A stretch of 64,000 nt of DNA from Phytophthora colocasiae (lineage: Eukaryota; Oomycota; Peronosporomycetes; Peronosporales; Peronosporaceae), in the NCBI GenBank assembly GCA_018806915.1, contig JAGKQI010000071.1, positions 265,580 through 329,579 on the forward strand, read 5' to 3'. The notes below the pieces were generated by a model. That model worked only from the letters and a program-made list of their open reading frames with translations, did not search any database and was not told the DNA's origin. Shown piece after piece: positions 59,916-64,000 of this stretch. Made by a program: the position numbers and the translations under genes. Within the stretch, counting starts at the first letter, position 1; every line of letters starts with the position of its first letter.

Positions 59916-60365
59916 GGCGTACGTAAGTGGTTAAAGTGGAAATGGCTGGTCACGATCTAATGTGTAACTACGAAAACAAATAGTATTCTCGCACACCCAT
60001 GTGTTGGTGCGGCCTCTCACTCCGATTTGACCCGAATAAATCGGAGTGTAACTTCTTTTCTTTGGGGGAATTTCCAATCATCCCTGCGCGCTTGCAAGTG
60101 CGAATCCGACGGCGAGACGTGCTAGATATATACAAGAAGTGTTAGTGGAACACACCATGTTGCTTCCGTTGCCAGAGGGCAGCGCATGTAGCGCTTTTCG
60201 CACTACAATGATGTGTAAGCGCGCAAAGTAACGGCGGTGGCGTTACTTAGATGGATTTCCACGAGAGTAACGCTATGACGTCCCTTGTTCATTCCTGTCC
60301 CGGCATTTTTCTTGCAAACCACATAGCTGGCCATTTTGATTACTATTACTATTTTCTACTACATC
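59916..60365. other. Non-coding sequence with two perfect hairpins
   Basis: About 450 bp without a gene. It contains CACTCCGATTT (60018-60028) with AAATCGGAGTG (60038-60048), and AGTAACG (60227-60233) with CGTTACT (60241-60247). These may belong to a non-autonomous element whose limits are not clear. Confidence 0.5.
60018..60048. repeat. Perfect 11-bp hairpin, 9-nt loop
   Basis: CACTCCGATTT / AAATCGGAGTG with the loop GACCCGAAT. No following T run, so a terminator role is unlikely. Probably part of a mobile element. Confidence 0.7.

Positions 60366-60445
<80 letters not shown>
60366..60445. repeat. (AGT)n microsatellite, about 27 units
   Basis: An uninterrupted 80-base AGT repeat followed by one imperfect unit (AGAAGT). 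It produces long poly-Ser (plus strand) and poly-Tyr (minus strand) frames that are not genes. Confidence 0.95.
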
Positions 60446-63400
60446 AAGTAGTTGGAGTTGTATTGACACATGTTATTATGCTGCTGAGGAAAGCTGTTGT
60501 TTAGGTCGTCGAAGAGGGAAAGTGGTGGTGTCTGTATGCTTTGATGGATCTTAGCCTGAGAAGTTGTAGGATCACGTCTCGGTTTCCCTGTGTATACGGC
60601 GTTTGCACGACGTAGCATGATGGAGAGGCATGGTCTTCTCTTCTGCTGCAGGATGGTCAATGCTTTTTTGATGTTGTGCAGAGCACTTGCTTTGCTTTAG
60701 TGGATGCTTTCCAGACGGGATGAGTGATGCCTGGGATATCTTCCGCATGAACTCCACCTTCTTCGATGATGCAACATAAGCAAACAGCACCGGACTGGAA
60801 TTCGGCTAAATCTGACCTTTGGATCCTACGAGTGACATACGCCAAGGAAAAGATAATATAAGTGATCAAAAAATCTGTAGCTTACAACGTAGATGTCCGT
60901 ACATGAAAAGCTGAAAATATTTTTTTTTCAGAAAGGAATCCCCAACCGCCTTTAACCATTGTAGGATTTCTCCACAGGTTCTTGTGGTAAAAAAAAAGCT
61001 TTTGGTCTCTTGGTTGTGAGTAGTTTAATAGGAGAAGGTTCTTGGGCACTATCAGTTATCTAGGACTTGTTCGTGATCGTTGATAACCAGACTGCAGCGT
61101 CACCTGTGAAAGTTTTTAGTGATATTTCCAGGTTGATAGCAGCCGCATTACGTACCTGACAGCTCCCCAAGAGCAATGCTTGGCGGTTTTTGATCCGGAC
61201 GCGGTAAGCTGAAATGACCAGAGCCACTTCTCCCGGTCTGAATAGCAAAATATCAACCCCTCTTTGTTTTCCAGGGAGGTCATCGGTGTAGGTTGACTTG
61301 GAAAAGGGTGCTTTTGGCGCACCGGAAAGACGTCATCGTCGTCATCAGGATCGCTTGAAACACTCTCACCCCAAGCTTAGGACGCCGGAGCGAAGGTGTC
61401 ATGGAGCTCAACTTGGTACACGGTAGTGCAGTATCATTGATCGCGAGTTTTCCTTAACCGCTAGGGACACGGCTGAATATCAAGCTATGGAACGGATAAA
61501 CAAGCCTTTGGATGCAGTGCTTTAACAGCTATGGCTCTCTTCCAGACCAGTAAATCCTCGTTCGCCACACCTTTGTAGGTTTTCCTGTGTTTGTGCAAGA
61601 TCTGACCTGCCGGATATGCCACAAAAATCCTGTGCAGATAACCTGCCGGTCACCGCATGAGCACAGCTTTGTTCTGCAGATGCTGTTAGATAGCATTGCG
61701 AGATCTTTTAAATCTTCAAGACTTTCAAACGCCTTGGAAATGTTTTCTCTGGAAAACGTAGAAAACGACAGTGAGTTGGGTAGGAAATACCACCACCAAA
61801 AAACTCAAGATACCCACCTCATCTCCATCAAAGTTCTGTGGAGTCTTGAAATATGAGAATGAAATATTCTTCTACTTTGTTGGTTTAGTTCACTACATGG
61901 TCGAATTAGTCAGAGTAATTATTCGCAAATTGCTGCCATTACTTTACTCAGAGTAAAACACCGTTGCGCATGGGATTCTGCAACACTCCACGGGCCCGAA
62001 ACCTGTGTCATTAAAACCATATGAGCTTCACTCTGCGTCATTATGATACTCGCATTACCTTTGCCGTCGAAACCAAGATTGATAAGCCATATCTGTTCAC
62101 TGGGCGTGCAAATCTGCTTCACTTGTAACGTAGTGGGACGGTAATGCGTTGGTCACTGGAGCACAATTCCAGTTAGTTCATTCACAATTGTTTTCACTTT
62201 AGCGTTCGCTGTCTCCATTGCTTTTGAGTGTTTGGGCTGAGTTGTTCGGATATGCGAATAACGAAGTGTTGTCGTCTTTTACCCGTGTCTTCGGAAGTTT
62301 CTAAGTCTTGGAGCATGAATCAAGTGTTCAGCTCTGGCTCATGACTTTCCATCTAGCGTATTCCAGATTGGTGTTGTCGAAGTTCTCCTCGGATGATCGT
62401 TGCATAGATTCAAAGACGCCCAATGCTTCTAGGAGAAATTCCAAAATCCTTAAATACGGAGAGCGCAAACGTAAAATTTCTCCTCTTTTCAGCCAGATCA
62501 TTCGCAAGTGGATAAGCTAAGTTCTTTAGCTTCAGAAATTCTGCATTTCCAGTTGTCCACCACAATGTAGAACCAACTCTGTCGCAATACGACGAAGCAG
62601 AATTCCGTCTGCAAATGCCAGCCAAATTTTCCGTGGCGAATCCTATTTCCAGCTTTCAAGAGGTATTTCAACTTGCAGCACAAACCTCGCCCACCATTAC
62701 TAAAGCATTTTGCAACGACATAAATCATCAACGCCAGTGACTTGAACGTTCACTTTTGGCTCTAGGGTCCAAACATTCCGCACGTAGTGGGGTTCTGACT
62801 GTCCGCCCGATATTTCCTTCTCGTTGGTAGTACTACTGATAGCTACTGGGGCTGCTAATGGTTTGATGTTCAGCCTCTTCTTAGCGGGTTTTGCTTTTTC
62901 TTTGTCATTCTGGAACTTCCCAGTGTCTTTGCATCCGTCCTAGCAGTATCCTTCAGTGGTTTGATAGTGCTAGTGCTCGATCGCATTCGAGATGGAGTCG
63001 ATTGTCGCTTGTGTTTTTGCTTCGCTTGCACATTATCCTGTTGTTGAGGTGTTTTCTCAGATATTTGCTCTAGATTCAAAGCGTTTTCGCAATCATTTGT
63101 TCTTGAGTGTGACGTCTACAAAGCGCCTCCGTATCGTTCTCCTCGTTGCGCTGTGTGGTTAATCTCCTTAGAACTGTGAGCACGGCGCAAATAGCATCAC
63201 TTTCTACCCGCCAATAGTCGAGATAAACATTCCACATCGTTCAGCTAATGTATACTCGCCTCACCGGTTCAGACTCTTGCACTCACTCGCAGTGAACTGG
63301 ACAACCTGGCTGAGACGTGTTCCGTGATTTTGTATTCATCTGGCGTATCGCCACCTGATACCTCTTCACAGTGAACTGCATCCGTTGGTTCATCGTGTAA

Positions 63401-64000
63401 CCACTGCACAATTTCAGCCAAAACTTCACCATAGCGTGCAACTCTCGCAGCTCTTCGACCAACAAACACTTAGTAAGCGGCAGTGAATTGACCCAATGCA
63501 GTAATAATCGCTCGTGGATGAAACTATCTCCAACTTCAGAGAGCTCCATCGTCTGCGGATCCCGAAGAGCCCCACACGATAAAGAACTGTTTCTTGATTT
63601 TTTTTTTTAATGGCACTGTGTTTCCCTAAAAGTGGTGGTCTCTAGGTTGCAGGAATCCCTCCAGGAGGATCGGGAACCGAGTGTTTGTGCCTCACACTTC
63701 CGCTTGCCTGCCTTTTGCACTCGACTCCTGCCCAATGGAGTCATGAATTGAGATAGAATTTTCTTGCGCTTTTGGAACCTGTGGTCTGCTCAAGAAGATA
63801 GAGTAACTGTTCCATCCTCAATTGTTTTTGTAGCACGGATATCAGTGTACTCAACTTTCCGGAGGAATTCGAGAGCACCACGCACTCTCCATCGTCGATG
63901 TGCGCCTTGATCCACTTGGAGACGCGCTTGAGACTCTCGAGGAACTAATTCAGCTGTAGTAGCAGCAGCCTCTAGCGGGCTTCGGATACATCAAGTTCAT
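60446..64000. other. Decayed, probably transposon-derived region
   Basis: About 3.5 kb with no intact gene. Fragments of coding character are scattered on the minus strand: FRPGEVALVISAYRVRIKNR (about 61190-61248); EVLAEIVQWLHDEPTD and FIHERLLLHWVNSLPLTK (63280-63549); and, near the right edge, LESLKRVSKWIKAHIDDGEC followed after about 45 residues by a stop (about 63640-63950). A Lys/Gln/Thr-rich frame lies at 62870-63079. These could be parts of one or more dead elements, or of a gene continuing past the edge, but I recognise no family. Confidence 0.4.

Noticed and set aside
60336..60660. Poly-Ser and poly-Tyr proteins
   Set aside because: They are produced by the AGT microsatellite.
3..64000. 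RXLR or Crinkler effector genes
   Set aside because: I looked for a signal peptide followed by RxLR-EER or LFLAK in plausible frames and found none.
3..64000. CRISPR arrays, bacterial operons or ribosomal RNA genes
   Set aside because: No regularly spaced repeats, no Shine-Dalgarno-led operons and no rRNA segments were seen; the sequence is eukaryotic.

Overview
The window looks like nuclear DNA from an oomycete, most likely Phytophthora or a close zoospore-forming relative. The evidence is short GT-AG introns (about 50-100 nt), tightly packed genes on both strands, the oomycete core-promoter pattern (TCA(C/T)TYY followed by CATTT) near several start codons, oomycete-type domain fusions (GPCR-5-phosphatase, FYVE/GAF myosin, PH-MAPK), and typical oomycete transposon relics. 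Two genes for motile flagella (DRC4, DNAAF10) argue against the downy mildews that have lost zoospores.

Layout. 1-188 is the 3' end of an unknown gene. 1231-10532 is gene-dense: NOT2/CNOT2, a coiled-coil protein, presenilin, DRC4 and DNAAF10. 11364-20922 holds a GPCR fused to a degenerate inositol-polyphosphate 5-phosphatase domain, a 673-residue coiled-coil protein, the transcription factor IWS1/SPN1, and a PH-domain protein with a CaaX tail. 21235-23426 is a decayed Crypton (tyrosine-recombinase transposon), followed by a tRNA-like sequence. 24488-27670 holds a renalase-like flavoprotein and an unrecognised five-exon gene. 28968-55517 is a signalling-rich block: myosin with FYVE and GAF domains, two PX proteins, two tandem TKL receptor-like kinases (one frameshifted), a very large cNMP-binding/kinase/PP2C fusion, an Old Yellow Enzyme, a PH-MAP kinase, a secreted GH17 glucanase with an internal duplication, and a membrane-anchored JmjC/cupin oxygenase. 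From 55552 to the end the sequence is mostly dead or mobile: a MITE-like hairpin element, a SANT-like gene relic, a Harbinger-type transposase relic, a Cys-rich transposase-like fragment, a UTP11 pseudogene, a long AGT microsatellite, and about 3.5 kb of decayed sequence.

Common theme. Several intact genes read or process phosphoinositides or relay second messengers: the GPCR-5-phosphatase, a PH-CaaX protein, two PX proteins, a FYVE myosin, a PH-MAPK and a cyclic-nucleotide kinase-phosphatase. Whether they act together cannot be told from sequence. DRC4 and DNAAF10 form a convergent flagellar pair.

Limits. Exon models were built by hand from splice signals and reading-frame continuity; each stated model sums to a multiple of three. 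Family assignments come from recognised motifs, not searches.
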